DNA from: Candidatus Poribacteria bacterium
Lineage (GTDB): Bacteria; Poribacteria; WGA-4E; WGA-3G
Assembly (NCBI GenBank): GCA_028820635.1
Contig: JAPPIG010000042.1
Location: forward strand, 97,738-161,737
Direction of reading: 5' to 3'
DNA: 64,000 nt
In this document: positions 45,409 to 53,927 of the stretch, piece after piece
Position numbering within the stretch: position 1 is the first letter of the stretch
Layout of the letters: each line of letters starts with the position of its first letter
The notes under the pieces: generated by a model
What the model was told of the DNA's origin: nothing
Seen by the model: the letters and a program-made list of their open reading frames with translations, nothing else
Databases searched by the model: none
Position numbers and translations under genes: made by a program

Positions 45409-48021
45409 ATGAAACTTGAGGACCTAGCCATTTCGCGGCGTGGAAAACTCGTCGTGATCGATCATCAAAAATACCAAATTGAATTTAATTTATCAAAAGG
45501 AACATGGAACTATAGCAATAAAAACGGCAAGACAATTATCAAGAACGCATTCACACAGATAGGATTGAAAGATGATACGACGTTGAAAACTTTGGATGCT
45601 GGGTTTCGGGAATTTCACACAGAACCTTTGAAAACAGATTCGTTTGGGGCGTATCAAACGCTAAGGTTTTCTTATGAAACCGCAGTTACCAATGAACTGC
45701 GTTTGAAGGACACTGTTGGCAGTTCGGACAGTAATTCAAACGATTCGCAACAGTCATCAAAAGATTCTCCGGTTGAAAAAGATGGGACACCTGACGGAAC
45801 CGGTATACGTATACATACCTACCTTACCTGCTACACCGATCACCCCTATATTTTATTAAAAGCTGGTGTTGAAAACTTAAACCAAACCCCAATTTGCTTA
45901 AAAAATATCACACTCATTGATATTTCTGCACAGCATGGTGGAATCCAATTAGGTGGACATCCATCGCAATATCACCTCCTTTTAAAGACGCCCCCGATAG
46001 CCCTTACGCAAGGGACCCATCGAAAAATCTATGACGGATTTAATTTAAAACAAGATAACACTTCACAACCTTGTCAAGATGGCATCTTACACGATACTGA
46101 TAGCAAAGGATCGTTCGTGTTCGGGTTTATCACTACAAACAGATGGTGGCCTCGGATGCAAATTGGCTACCAAGTCAAAAAACGGAAGCCTCCACAAGGT
46201 TTAACAACTTGGTCTCTTTACCATGACTGTGAAAATAAAGAATGTCAAACGGGTGAAGAGGTCACATCGGAGGTTGGTTATCTTGATTTTTCAGAAGACG
46301 TATCCGCATCTTATACGCGTTACACAGAACGTCTCGCTGCTCAAAATGGTGCGCAAACACTTTCAGTTTCATCAGGAAACATTTCCGACAATAAAGGATT
46401 GACAAATCCTATTGTTCAGAAAACTTTTTCCGGATGGACTTTATCTTCGGAAAATATTGAAGAGGATATGGGGGCAGATGCTATTGTTGAACAAACTCGA
46501 TCAATAGCCAAAAATCCATTATTTAAACCTTCAGTCACTGGTGGAATAGACTACATTCAACTGGAATCAGGATGGCAAGAAAGTCCAGGGAATTTATCAA
46601 TAAATCGGGATCGTTTCCCTGGAGGTATGACCTCCGTGGTTGAGCAAATTCACGCAAATGGGTTTAAAGCAGGTATCTGTATAGACCCATTTAGTATTGA
46701 ACCGAATTCTGAATTAATTCAAAAGCATCCTGAAGTGTGTTTGCGGTCTATAAACAGAGAAAAAACACCATCAGAAGATGGTGAACCACAAACTGGTGTT
46801 TTCAATGACCTCGTAGAAGTTCATCTCCCAGGTAGAGGAGTGCCTCTTGCCATATTAGATGTATCACATCCACAAACACAGGCACACGTCAAGAAAGTTA
46901 TTAAACAGTTAGTAGATGAATGGGGATACGAGTTAATTAAAGCAGATTTGTCAAGTTATACAAGTGGCATGATGTCCATTGCACCGAATGTGACGTGGCA
47001 TGATAGTTCCTTGACTTCAGCAGAATTGTACCGCTTAGCCGTTCGTTTACTTACAGAAGCAGTTGATGCCGTTAAAAGCGAGGTGATTCTTGCTGGTTAT
47101 AACGTAATTGAGTGTGTCGGTATCGGAAATTTTTCTCTTAATTATCCGTTATTACGCCAGAAATATGTAGATAACAGTGATTCATGGCATCAGCAAAATG
47201 GGACAAAGCAACGGATTAGCCGATATGCAGGATATCTTAACGCACATAAGACATTATGGAATTACGCGTATGGAGATTTAGTCGTTGATGAACCTCGTCC
47301 TATAAATGAGGCAATCGTTGAAATGACCGCTGCTGCATTGAGCGGTGCTACAGTTTCATGTGCGAATAGCCCAACAACCTTTTCTATACCACGTGCTGAA
47401 TTAGTCGCGAAACTATTTCCACTTTCTGGAGAAGCAGCCACCCCTATTGACCGATATGATGAACCTTTTCCACGGATTTGGCACTTGCCGGTCAAGACAC
47501 AACGTGAATCTTGGAATCTTGTCGGCATATTCAATTGGAAAGACCATCAAGACGATATCCATCTGAATTTAGGTGCTGTTGATCTTAATCCTGAAAAAGA
47601 CTATCTTGTCCACGATTTTTGGATGCGGCAATACTTAGGAGTTGTTTCAAAGAATGTCACTTTGATGAACATTGCACCGCGTACAGCCAAATTGCTCTGC
47701 TTACGTGAAGAACAGCAGGTACCCCAACTACTTTCCACAGACATGCATTATACCCAAGGCAGTGTTGAGGTTTTGTCAGCAGGATGGGATAGCCATAGCC
47801 AAAGTTATCTTCTTATATGTCAACCACCTCGGCATACAGGTGGCACATTTTTCATTCACGTGCCAGATGACTATATACCGATAGGTGTATCTGCTTACGG
47901 AAGTGATTATCAATATAGTTGGGACAAACCGATTTATCAGTTGAATTTTGGTGCAACCGAGTCTCTGATCCATGCCAGTATTCAATTTACGAGAACTTCA
48001 GGCGGTTCTCAGAAAACTTGA
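45409..48021 (+). CDS. GH36-like alpha-galactosidase/glycosidase
   Basis: ATG 45409 (870 residues) has AAAGGAAA upstream; a GTG ten codons earlier is less likely. An N-terminal beta-sandwich with a low-complexity Ser/Asn/Asp insert (residues 105-125) leads to the catalytic barrel: ESGWQESPGNLSINRDRFPGGM, HANGFKAGICIDPFSIEPNSE, and LIKADLSSYT with the probable nucleophile Asp near 513. A later ECVGIGNF-VDNSDSW region may hold the acid/base. A C-terminal beta domain follows. No signal peptide, so cytoplasmic. Substrate alpha-galactoside or related is inferred. Confidence 0.82.
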   Translation: MKLEDLAISRRGKLVVIDHQKYQIEFNLSKGTWNYSNKNGKTIIKNAFTQIGLKDDTTLKTLDAGFREFHTEPLKTDSFGAYQTLRFSYETAVTNELRLKDTVGSSDSNSNDSQQSSKDSPVEKDGTPDGTGIRIHTYLTCYTDHPYILLKAGVENLNQTPICLKNITLIDISAQHGGIQLGGHPSQYHLLLKTPPIALTQGTHRKIYDGFNLKQDNTSQPCQDGILHDTDSKGSFVFGFITTNRWWPRMQIGYQVKKRKPPQGLTTWSLYHDCENKECQTGEEVTSEVGYLDFSEDVSASYTRYTERLAAQNGAQTLSVSSGNISDNKGLTNPIVQKTFSGWTLSSENIEEDMGADAIVEQTRSIAKNPLFKPSVTGGIDYIQLESGWQESPGNLSINRDRFPGGMTSVVEQIHANGFKAGICIDPFSIEPNSELIQKHPEVCLRSINREKTPSEDGEPQTGVFNDLVEVHLPGRGVPLAILDVSHPQTQAHVKKVIKQLVDEWGYELIKADLSSYTSGMMSIAPNVTWHDSSLTSAELYRLAVRLLTEAVDAVKSEVILAGYNVIECVGIGNFSLNYPLLRQKYVDNSDSWHQQNGTKQRISRYAGYLNAHKTLWNYAYGDLVVDEPRPINEAIVEMTAAALSGATVSCANSPTTFSIPRAELVAKLFPLSGEAATPIDRYDEPFPRIWHLPVKTQRESWNLVGIFNWKDHQDDIHLNLGAVDLNPEKDYLVHDFWMRQYLGVVSKNVTLMNIAPRTAKLLCLREEQQVPQLLSTDMHYTQGSVEVLSAGWDSHSQSYLLICQPPRHTGGTFFIHVPDDYIPIGVSAYGSDYQYSWDKPIYQLNFGATESLIHASIQFTRTSGGSQKT

Positions 48022-48071
48022 TTTATAATGTTTCATGTTGGAAAACACTTCTACTCGCACCTACAGTGAGT

Positions 48072-48351
48072 TGTAGGTTGGGTAGAGGGAAGAGTTAAAC
48101 GCATAAATCAACGCTATGAATGCCTTTTGGCATTCAGCGGGTGTTAACTTAGTGCATTTTCTTGTGGGAGCGATCCTCCATGTCGCGACCAGGAGGTCGC
48201 TCCTACAGAATGTAAGAGGCACCAGATGCCATACGCGTACTTGGCGTTGATTTGGCAAGGTTTGCCTTGAGACCTTTGATATTGTCCAAATCAACGCAGC
48301 ATGCGCTTTTGGCATGCTGCGGGTTTCGCTTCGCTCTACCCAACCTACGAA
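48072..48351. repeat. Cluster of GTAGGTCGGGT-family arms, REP-like hairpin and mobile hairpins
   Basis: Two facing GTAGGTTGGGTAGAG-type arms (48072-48095 and 48322-48351) flank mobile hairpins at 48105-48141 and 48288-48323, a degenerate reversed copy at 48226-48253, and a REP-like hairpin at 48182-48207. No gene. Confidence 0.65.
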
Positions 48352-48367
48352 CTGTGCAAGCTGAGTT

Positions 48368-49009
48368 ATGGAAAATATCTCGACTCGCCACACTCAAATG
48401 CAACGTCTCAAAAAGCGGACCAGTGTTTGTACGGATTGTGATCTGGCAAAAACCCGAGTTAATGTCGTCTGTGGTAGTGGAAATGTCAACGCGAAATTAG
48501 TTCTTGTTGGTGAAGGTCCCTCTGCAGCGGATAATCACACAGGATTTCCGTTTTCTGGCCCTGCAGGCAACATGTTAGATGAAGTGCTTGTCGCCAGTGG
48601 ATTAACGCGTAGTGACATCTGGTTAACAAATATTATTAAATGTCGAGCAGTGGGATTGAAAGATGGGGAGTTGAAAAACCGTCCGCCAAAAACAACTGAA
48701 ATAAAGGCGTGTTCAAAATGGCTTGATAACGAACTAACCTTGATTCAACCTTCGGTGATTTTATGTTTAGGAGCACCCGCCGCAAAAACACTCCTTAATC
48801 CGCGCTTCCGTATTACCGAGGAACGCGGCGTATGGTTTACAGATACCCGTTATGCGCCTTTTGCTATGGCAACGTTTAATCCAGCGTACGTCCTCCGACA
48901 GGAAGGTGAGAATTTTACCACTTTACGTGCCATCATTATTGACGATATTAGTGAAGCGAAACTGAAACTACACGAAGCAAAAGATATTCCAAAATCAACG
49001 CTCTTTTAA
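48368..49009 (+). CDS. Uracil-DNA glycosylase, family-4-like, divergent active site
   Basis: A 213-residue protein with four candidate iron-sulfur cysteines (C21, C24, about C93 and C115) and family-4 motif A region GEGPSAADNHTGFPFSGPAG. Family 4 normally has acidic residues after GEGPG and an HP(A/S)xxLR motif B; here motif B reads NPAYVLRQ. The fold call is good, uracil removal is uncertain. The stop codon lies inside a 32-bp repeat (49005-49036). An alternative start is the Met at 48398. Confidence 0.82.
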   Translation: MENISTRHTQMQRLKKRTSVCTDCDLAKTRVNVVCGSGNVNAKLVLVGEGPSAADNHTGFPFSGPAGNMLDEVLVASGLTRSDIWLTNIIKCRAVGLKDGELKNRPPKTTEIKACSKWLDNELTLIQPSVILCLGAPAAKTLLNPRFRITEERGVWFTDTRYAPFAMATFNPAYVLRQEGENFTTLRAIIIDDISEAKLKLHEAKDIPKSTLF

Positions 49010-49036
49010 AAGTAGTAGGCACGCTCCGCGTGCCGT
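49005..49036. repeat. 32-bp palindromic repeat with GGCACGC stem (copy 1)
   Basis: GGCACGC-TCC-GCGTGCC with TTTAAAAGTAGTA before it; identical over 32 bases to an inverted copy at 62521-62552. It contains the stop codon of the uracil-DNA-glycosylase-like gene. Confidence 0.75.
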
Positions 49037-49044
49037 AACAAAGA

Positions 49045-50022
49045 ATGAATACCAGAAAACAGATCGCAATAAATGCCGTGCTAAAAGCAGGCGAACTTTG
49101 CCAACAAGTTCAGGATGAGATGGTATCAACGGATGCCATTCAAAAAAGCGACCGTAGTCCCGTAACCGTGGCCGATTTTGGGTCGCAGGCACTGATATGT
49201 AATGCGATCAGCGATGCGTTCCCTGAAGATATTATTGTTGCTGAAGAAGATGCACAATCTCTGAAACAGAATCCTGTGCTATTGGAACGCGTCACTGAAT
49301 ATGTTAGACGTTTTGCAACGGAGGACACACAGAAGCAAAAAGTTAACTCTGCAAAAAATATTTGTGAATGGATTGACAGAGGTAGTGGTGAAATTAGCAA
49401 TAGCTTCTGGACGCTTGACCCGATTGATGGCACAAAGGGATTTCTTCGCAATGATCAATATGCTATCGCATTAGCATGGATTGTTGAGGGTGAGGTCCAA
49501 CTTGGAGTTTTGGGATGTCCGAATTTACCACATCAATTGGACGTTCTTAACCCTGAACGCGGATGCCTCTTTGTTGCTGTTCGAGGTGAAGGTACAACTA
49601 TCTACACAACAAAAGGTGAACTTTTAGAAAAAGCACACGTTTCTGAAAACGCATCTCGGTTAGCAGAGAGTTTTGAATCCACACACGGTGACAGCAACAC
49701 ACATATTAAAATTGCAAAAGAACTCGGACTTAACAAACCGCCACTTCAAATAGACAGCCAAGCAAAATATGGAATTGTCGCACGTGGTGAAGCATCGCTC
49801 TACATCCGTCTCCCGAATCCTGCGTATCCTGACTATCGTGAGTGCATTTGGGACCATGCAGCAGGACTTATTGTAGTTGAAGAGGCTGGCGGAAAAGTAA
49901 CAGATGCTAACGGAAAATCTTTGAGTTTTCTGAGCGGCAGACGCATGACCGAAAACCGTGGTGTTGTAGCAACCAACGGATCGTTACATGAACAGGTTTT
50001 GTCAGTTTTATCTTCTATGTAG
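49045..50022 (+). CDS. 3'(2'),5'-bisphosphate nucleotidase (HAL2/inositol monophosphatase family)
   Basis: A 325-residue Mg-dependent, lithium-sensitive-type phosphatase. Metal motifs: PVTVADFGSQALI, EE(D) in VAEEDAQ, WTLDPIDGTKGFLR near residue 125 and WDHAAGLIVVEEAGG near 269. The length and the GTKGFLR form fit HAL2/SAL1 (PAP phosphatase) rather than simple SuhB. It recycles adenosine bisphosphates from sulfate metabolism. Weak ribosome-binding site; 35 bp after the glycosylase gene. Confidence 0.9.
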   Translation: MNTRKQIAINAVLKAGELCQQVQDEMVSTDAIQKSDRSPVTVADFGSQALICNAISDAFPEDIIVAEEDAQSLKQNPVLLERVTEYVRRFATEDTQKQKVNSAKNICEWIDRGSGEISNSFWTLDPIDGTKGFLRNDQYAIALAWIVEGEVQLGVLGCPNLPHQLDVLNPERGCLFVAVRGEGTTIYTTKGELLEKAHVSENASRLAESFESTHGDSNTHIKIAKELGLNKPPLQIDSQAKYGIVARGEASLYIRLPNPAYPDYRECIWDHAAGLIVVEEAGGKVTDANGKSLSFLSGRRMTENRGVVATNGSLHEQVLSVLSSM

Positions 50023-50054
50023 AAGTAAGAAGGGTCTTACGGGATAAACATAGT

Positions 50055-50205
50055 TATAGTAAAATCCAGAATTACCTTTACATTAGCGAGGTTAGGAAGA
50101 AATCAACGGTATGAATGCCGTTTAGGCATTCCCCGCCTCGCCAGCGGCGATGCTGTGAGGATTGTTGTTCATTGAAATGTGAACATATTTTCGGATTTTA
50201 CTATA
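50055..50205. repeat. MITE-like element, TATAGT family, with nested mobile hairpin
   Basis: Termini TATAGTAAAATCCAGAATTA and (reversed) TATAGTAAAATCCGAAAATA, 151 bp. The inner gcgaggttagga...cctcgccagc repeat is split by a mobile hairpin (50100-50135). The right end is 20 bp before the next gene's start. Confidence 0.7.
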
Positions 50206-50225
50206 AAAGTTGAAAAGGAGTTTTT

Positions 50226-51191
50226 ATGAAAGCGGGGCAAATCGTTGCACCACATCATATTGAAATTGTTGATATAGATAAACCGAATTTGGTAGACTAT
50301 CCTGATGGCACAGTGATGATTAAGACGCTTCATAGTGCTATCTGCGGTAGTGATATGCCTTCTTTTGTACTTGAACACCCTGCTGATCGTTATCCACTTG
50401 GGCAGGGGCTTTCTATTCATGAGGCAATTGGTGTTATAACCGACAGCAAATCGGAGAAATTCAAAGTTGGGGACGAAGTGCTTGCACTCCCGCGCCATAT
50501 CGGAGGTTGTTCAGAATACTTTCTTTCCCATGAGAGTGCTACCTTGCCTTTAGTAGAATATAGCCGTAAAGATTGTATCTTGATGTCTCAACCTTTGGGA
50601 ACCGTTGTTTGGGCATGTCGGAAGTTGGGAAATCTGCTTGATCTGGATACTGTGGTAGTAGGACAAGGACCGATGGGATTGCTTATTACGCACATGTTGA
50701 GCAATCTCGGTGCAAAAACAGTGATAACTACCGATTTGGTTGACTTCCGGCTTGAAGTATCTAAACAGATGCGCGCGACACATACGATCAATTGTGCAAA
50801 CGAAGACCTTGTCGCGGCAGTTAAAGAGATAACTGATGGTAGAATGGCAGACCTTGTGGTTGAAGTCGTTGGACATCAAACGGAAACAATCAACACGTGC
50901 CTGAAGTTATTGAAACGCGGTGCCACACTTCTGGCTTTCGGTGTGCCAGACGATGAGGTATACAATTTCAACTTCTCAGAGTTCTTCAGGAACAATATCC
51001 GATTCATCGGATCTGTCGGTCCGAATGTGCCGAATGACTTCCCGTTAGCGATGGATATGATTGCACAGGAACGTATTGATGTGTCACCGATCATTACACA
51101 TCATCTGCCGTTCACTGAAGCACAAAAAGGTTTTGAAATGGCACTGCATAAAAAGGATGAGGCTATCAAGATAGTATTTGATTATGAGTGA
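50226..51191 (+). CDS. Medium-chain (zinc-type) alcohol dehydrogenase family protein
   Basis: A 321-residue MDR protein. Catalytic zinc ligands C40 (SAICGSDMPSF) and H65-E66 (LSIHEAIG) with the Rossmann motif VVVGQGPMGLLITHML. The four-cysteine structural-zinc loop is missing. Strong AAAGGAG site. Likely a polyol or sugar dehydrogenase. Its stop lies 26 bp before the next start. Confidence 0.88.
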   Translation: MKAGQIVAPHHIEIVDIDKPNLVDYPDGTVMIKTLHSAICGSDMPSFVLEHPADRYPLGQGLSIHEAIGVITDSKSEKFKVGDEVLALPRHIGGCSEYFLSHESATLPLVEYSRKDCILMSQPLGTVVWACRKLGNLLDLDTVVVGQGPMGLLITHMLSNLGAKTVITTDLVDFRLEVSKQMRATHTINCANEDLVAAVKEITDGRMADLVVEVVGHQTETINTCLKLLKRGATLLAFGVPDDEVYNFNFSEFFRNNIRFIGSVGPNVPNDFPLAMDMIAQERIDVSPIITHHLPFTEAQKGFEMALHKKDEAIKIVFDYE

Positions 51192-51217
51192 AAGTCCCAG
51201 GGAAAGAAGGAATAACA

Positions 51218-51949
51218 ATGAGTACTCCAGAATATCTGACAATTAGCAAGATAAAAGAAGTTGCAGAGTGCTCATGGTGGGAAAAAACTTCACCGAAGCA
51301 TTTGGCCGAGAAGTTCAACCTCACGGAGGATCAAGTAAACCAACTCCGCTTGACCCCCGAGTATCAGGAGCAAGTCGAGTCCTTAATGCTTGGGCAACGC
51401 TCCGCTGAAGATTTTGAGAAGTGGGTCAAGAATTATCATAATATGAACAGTGCCTTTGGGAAACGCATGGGACTAGACCCGAAAGTTGTGACTGTGATGG
51501 TTGAGAACGTCCGAAAAGCACATGTTGACATAGCTGCTGGTAAGGCTAAAGCCCCAGAGGGGATTCCGAATCCGAGTAGAAATATAAACTTGAATTCTGA
51601 AAAGACTATCGGGACTGGTAGGAATTCAGTCTACCTTTACTACGACCAGCAGAAACGAGAGAGTGCGGAATCTAAAGGAGAAAATGTTTGGGAGTGCAAG
51701 ATCGGTAGGACTGAACAGGAGCTACATACGAGAATTTATCAACAAGCCAGCACAGCAGAAAGATTCAAACTCGGTCTCCATATTAAAACTGATAAGGAGA
51801 AGAAGATAGAGCGAATCATACACGATATTCTGAAAGTACGAGGGAGATACGTAGACAGCGCACCCGGAAGGGAATGGTTTCTGACTTCTCCGAGTGAAGT
51901 CAAAGAAATTTACAAGTTCATTGGAGAAAGTCCTTGTGAGAATACTTAG
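51218..51949 (+). CDS. GIY-YIG-like (T5orf172/MUG113-type) nuclease-family protein
   Basis: I use ATG 51218 (243 residues; AAGGAAT upstream). The C-terminal half (about 135-240) has the T5orf172 pattern: NSVYLYYDQQKR, WECKIGRTEQELHTRIYQQ, AERFKLGLHIKT, EKKIERIIHDILKVRGRYV, GREWFLTSP. The N-terminal half is helical with a helix-turn-helix-like segment (SPKHLAEKFNLTEDQVNQLR), so it may bind DNA or act as an accessory domain. Codons appear more GC-rich than its neighbours, a hint of transfer. Converges with the Gfo/Idh gene. Confidence 0.72.
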   Translation: MSTPEYLTISKIKEVAECSWWEKTSPKHLAEKFNLTEDQVNQLRLTPEYQEQVESLMLGQRSAEDFEKWVKNYHNMNSAFGKRMGLDPKVVTVMVENVRKAHVDIAAGKAKAPEGIPNPSRNINLNSEKTIGTGRNSVYLYYDQQKRESAESKGENVWECKIGRTEQELHTRIYQQASTAERFKLGLHIKTDKEKKIERIIHDILKVRGRYVDSAPGREWFLTSPSEVKEIYKFIGESPCENT

Positions 51950-52018
51950 GATGGTTAAATGGGCGGACAAGAATATCCGCCTTGCCCACCGAAAATCTTG
52001 ATTCCAATGAAATCCGTG

Positions 52019-53068
52019 TCACAGAGGCAATTCAACAATTCGACCTTCACGACTTGACTGATAGATTGCGAGGATAATTTCAACTGCTTTGCGCCCTTCG
52101 CGACCGTCAACCAGATGTGACGCATCGGTTTCAAGTCCGTTAATAAGGTTTTCCATTTGCCGTCTGTGATTTGCATGATTGATTGCACGTGGATCGGATG
52201 CACCGCCGCCTGTGTCTGTCTGTTGAGCGAATTTTTCTCGAATCTCAGCATCTTCTGGAAGTTCCGGGTCAAATTCCCATTTCACGATGTCCTCTTCCTC
52301 TAAAATGGCAGTGCCTTTTGTGCCACAAATTTCGGTTTTCTTGAACATACCTGGATACGCAGCGGTTGTACCTTCAATAACACCTAACGCACCGTTTTCA
52401 AACCGAAGTGCAGCAACAGCGACATCTTCAACTTCAATGCGTTCGTGTGCTAAAGTGTCGGTAAATGCTTGTACAGACTGGACGGGACCCATAAAATACT
52501 GGAGGAGATCAATAGCATGGATAGATTGATTCATCAGGGCTCCACCACCGTCAAGGTTCCACGTGCCGCGCCATCCGCCGCTGTCATAGTATTCTTGGGA
52601 ACGATACCATTTGATGTAGGCATCACCTAATGTTAACTTGCCGAATCTTCCACTCTCAATCGTTGATTTTACAAGTTGAGAACCTTCGGTAAATCGTGAA
52701 TTGAAAATGGCACATAGTCTCACACCTGTCTCATCGCAGGCTTGGATAATTTCATCGCACCGTTGCAAAGTAATTTCCAGCGGTTTTTCAACAATGACGT
52801 GTTTGCCTGCTTCTGCTGCAGCAACAGCAGGCTCAAGATGTGCACCACTCGGCGTGCAAACACAAACTATATCAAGGTCGTCCCGTTTGAGCATATCATT
52901 GTAATCGGCATAACCTTCAACATTATATTTGTCAGTGAGACGTTTAGCATTGTCAGCATTGCGGGAACTGACAGCAACCAATTGACCGTGTTCTAACTCG
53001 GAAATTGCGGCGGAATGAAAATCAGAAACCATTCCGCACCCTATGATACCAAAACCGTAAGTTTTCAT
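52019..53068 (-). CDS. Gfo/Idh/MocA family oxidoreductase
   Basis: A 349-residue NAD(P)-dependent oxidoreductase: GFGIIGCGMVSDFHSAAI at the N-terminus, CVCTPSGAHLEPAVAA and the EKPLEI motif with catalytic Lys near residue 93, then GGGALMNQSIHAIDLLQYFMG. It has no signal peptide. AAGGAAA upstream of the ATG. Probable sugar or inositol dehydrogenase; substrate unknown. Confidence 0.9.
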   Translation of the reverse strand: MKTYGFGIIGCGMVSDFHSAAISELEHGQLVAVSSRNADNAKRLTDKYNVEGYADYNDMLKRDDLDIVCVCTPSGAHLEPAVAAAEAGKHVIVEKPLEITLQRCDEIIQACDETGVRLCAIFNSRFTEGSQLVKSTIESGRFGKLTLGDAYIKWYRSQEYYDSGGWRGTWNLDGGGALMNQSIHAIDLLQYFMGPVQSVQAFTDTLAHERIEVEDVAVAALRFENGALGVIEGTTAAYPGMFKKTEICGTKGTAILEEEDIVKWEFDPELPEDAEIREKFAQQTDTGGGASDPRAINHANHRRQMENLINGLETDASHLVDGREGRKAVEIILAIYQSSREGRIVELPL

Positions 53069-53148
53069 TTATATTTTCCTTCTTTGAGGCTAAGATACCT
53101 ATTTCAAGATTTAAGATTTAATTCTACTGCTTTGTCAACCTATTATAG

Positions 53149-53174
53149 GTCGCGATTCGGAGATCGCTCCTACA
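53149..53174 (+). repeat. REP-like hairpin
   Basis: GCGATTCGGAGATCGC followed by TCCTACA, member of the REP-like family, upstream of the TPR gene next to a TATAGT-type right end (about 53211). Confidence 0.7.
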
Positions 53175-53231
53175 GAGGAAATGTAGAATTATTTCTATAG
53201 TCCACTATAATTCTATATTATAAAATAAATT

Positions 53232-53918
53232 ATGACTGTTAACGAAACTCAAGACCAAGAACATCAACCTATAGAAGAAACTGACACAGATTCCAATGAA
53301 AATCAAGATGATGAATCTGCAGAAGATTCTGATGCTGAACAAGTACCTATAAACAAAACATTCAGAATCGGTTGTCTGACGTTTTGCCTTGCAGCGTTTG
53401 TGTTATTTCTATGGGTTTGGCATCACCAAACGCAGTTCAATGACAACTACCGAAAAGCATCCTTCCACATGCGGAATGACGAGCCAGAACTGGCAATTGA
53501 GGCGTATCAAAAAGCGATCAAAAACAAAAGTCGCACTATTTTTCTCAAAAATGCTCCAACTGCTTACAACAACCTTGGGGATGCCTACATGCATGCCGGG
53601 AAATATCCACAAGCCATTGAAACCTTCAAAAAGGTTATTCAGATGTCACCAGATATGGCAGTAGGTTATGTCAATTTAGCAACTGCATACCTCATGCAAA
53701 ACGAACCTACAAATACTCGTGAGATATGTCTTCATGCACTTCAAACTTTTCCTAATGCAGCCCGGCTCCACTATAATCTTGCATGTGCCTACGCACTAAC
53801 AAATGAACCCCAAAAAGCCTTAAATTCTCTCGGACAAGCAGTAGACCTTAACCCTGAACTCAAAAATACTGCGCAACAAGTTGATGCACTTAAGCATATT
53901 GTGCCTAAACTTCCGTAG
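53232..53918 (+). CDS. TPR protein with N-terminal membrane anchor
   Basis: A 228-residue protein. Acidic Asp/Glu/Ser-rich N-terminus (about 40 residues), membrane segment at about 48-64 (CLTFCLAAFVLFLWVW), then four TPRs (ASFHMRNDEPELAIEAYQKAI, AYNNLGDAYMHAGKYPQAIE, GYVNLATAYLMQNEPTN, LHYNLACAYALTNEPQKALN). A protein-interaction scaffold in the envelope. No ribosome-binding site of note. Converges with the LRR/dockerin gene. Confidence 0.78.
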   Translation: MTVNETQDQEHQPIEETDTDSNENQDDESAEDSDAEQVPINKTFRIGCLTFCLAAFVLFLWVWHHQTQFNDNYRKASFHMRNDEPELAIEAYQKAIKNKSRTIFLKNAPTAYNNLGDAYMHAGKYPQAIETFKKVIQMSPDMAVGYVNLATAYLMQNEPTNTREICLHALQTFPNAARLHYNLACAYALTNEPQKALNSLGQAVDLNPELKNTAQQVDALKHIVPKLP

Positions 53919-53927
53919 AATTATAGT

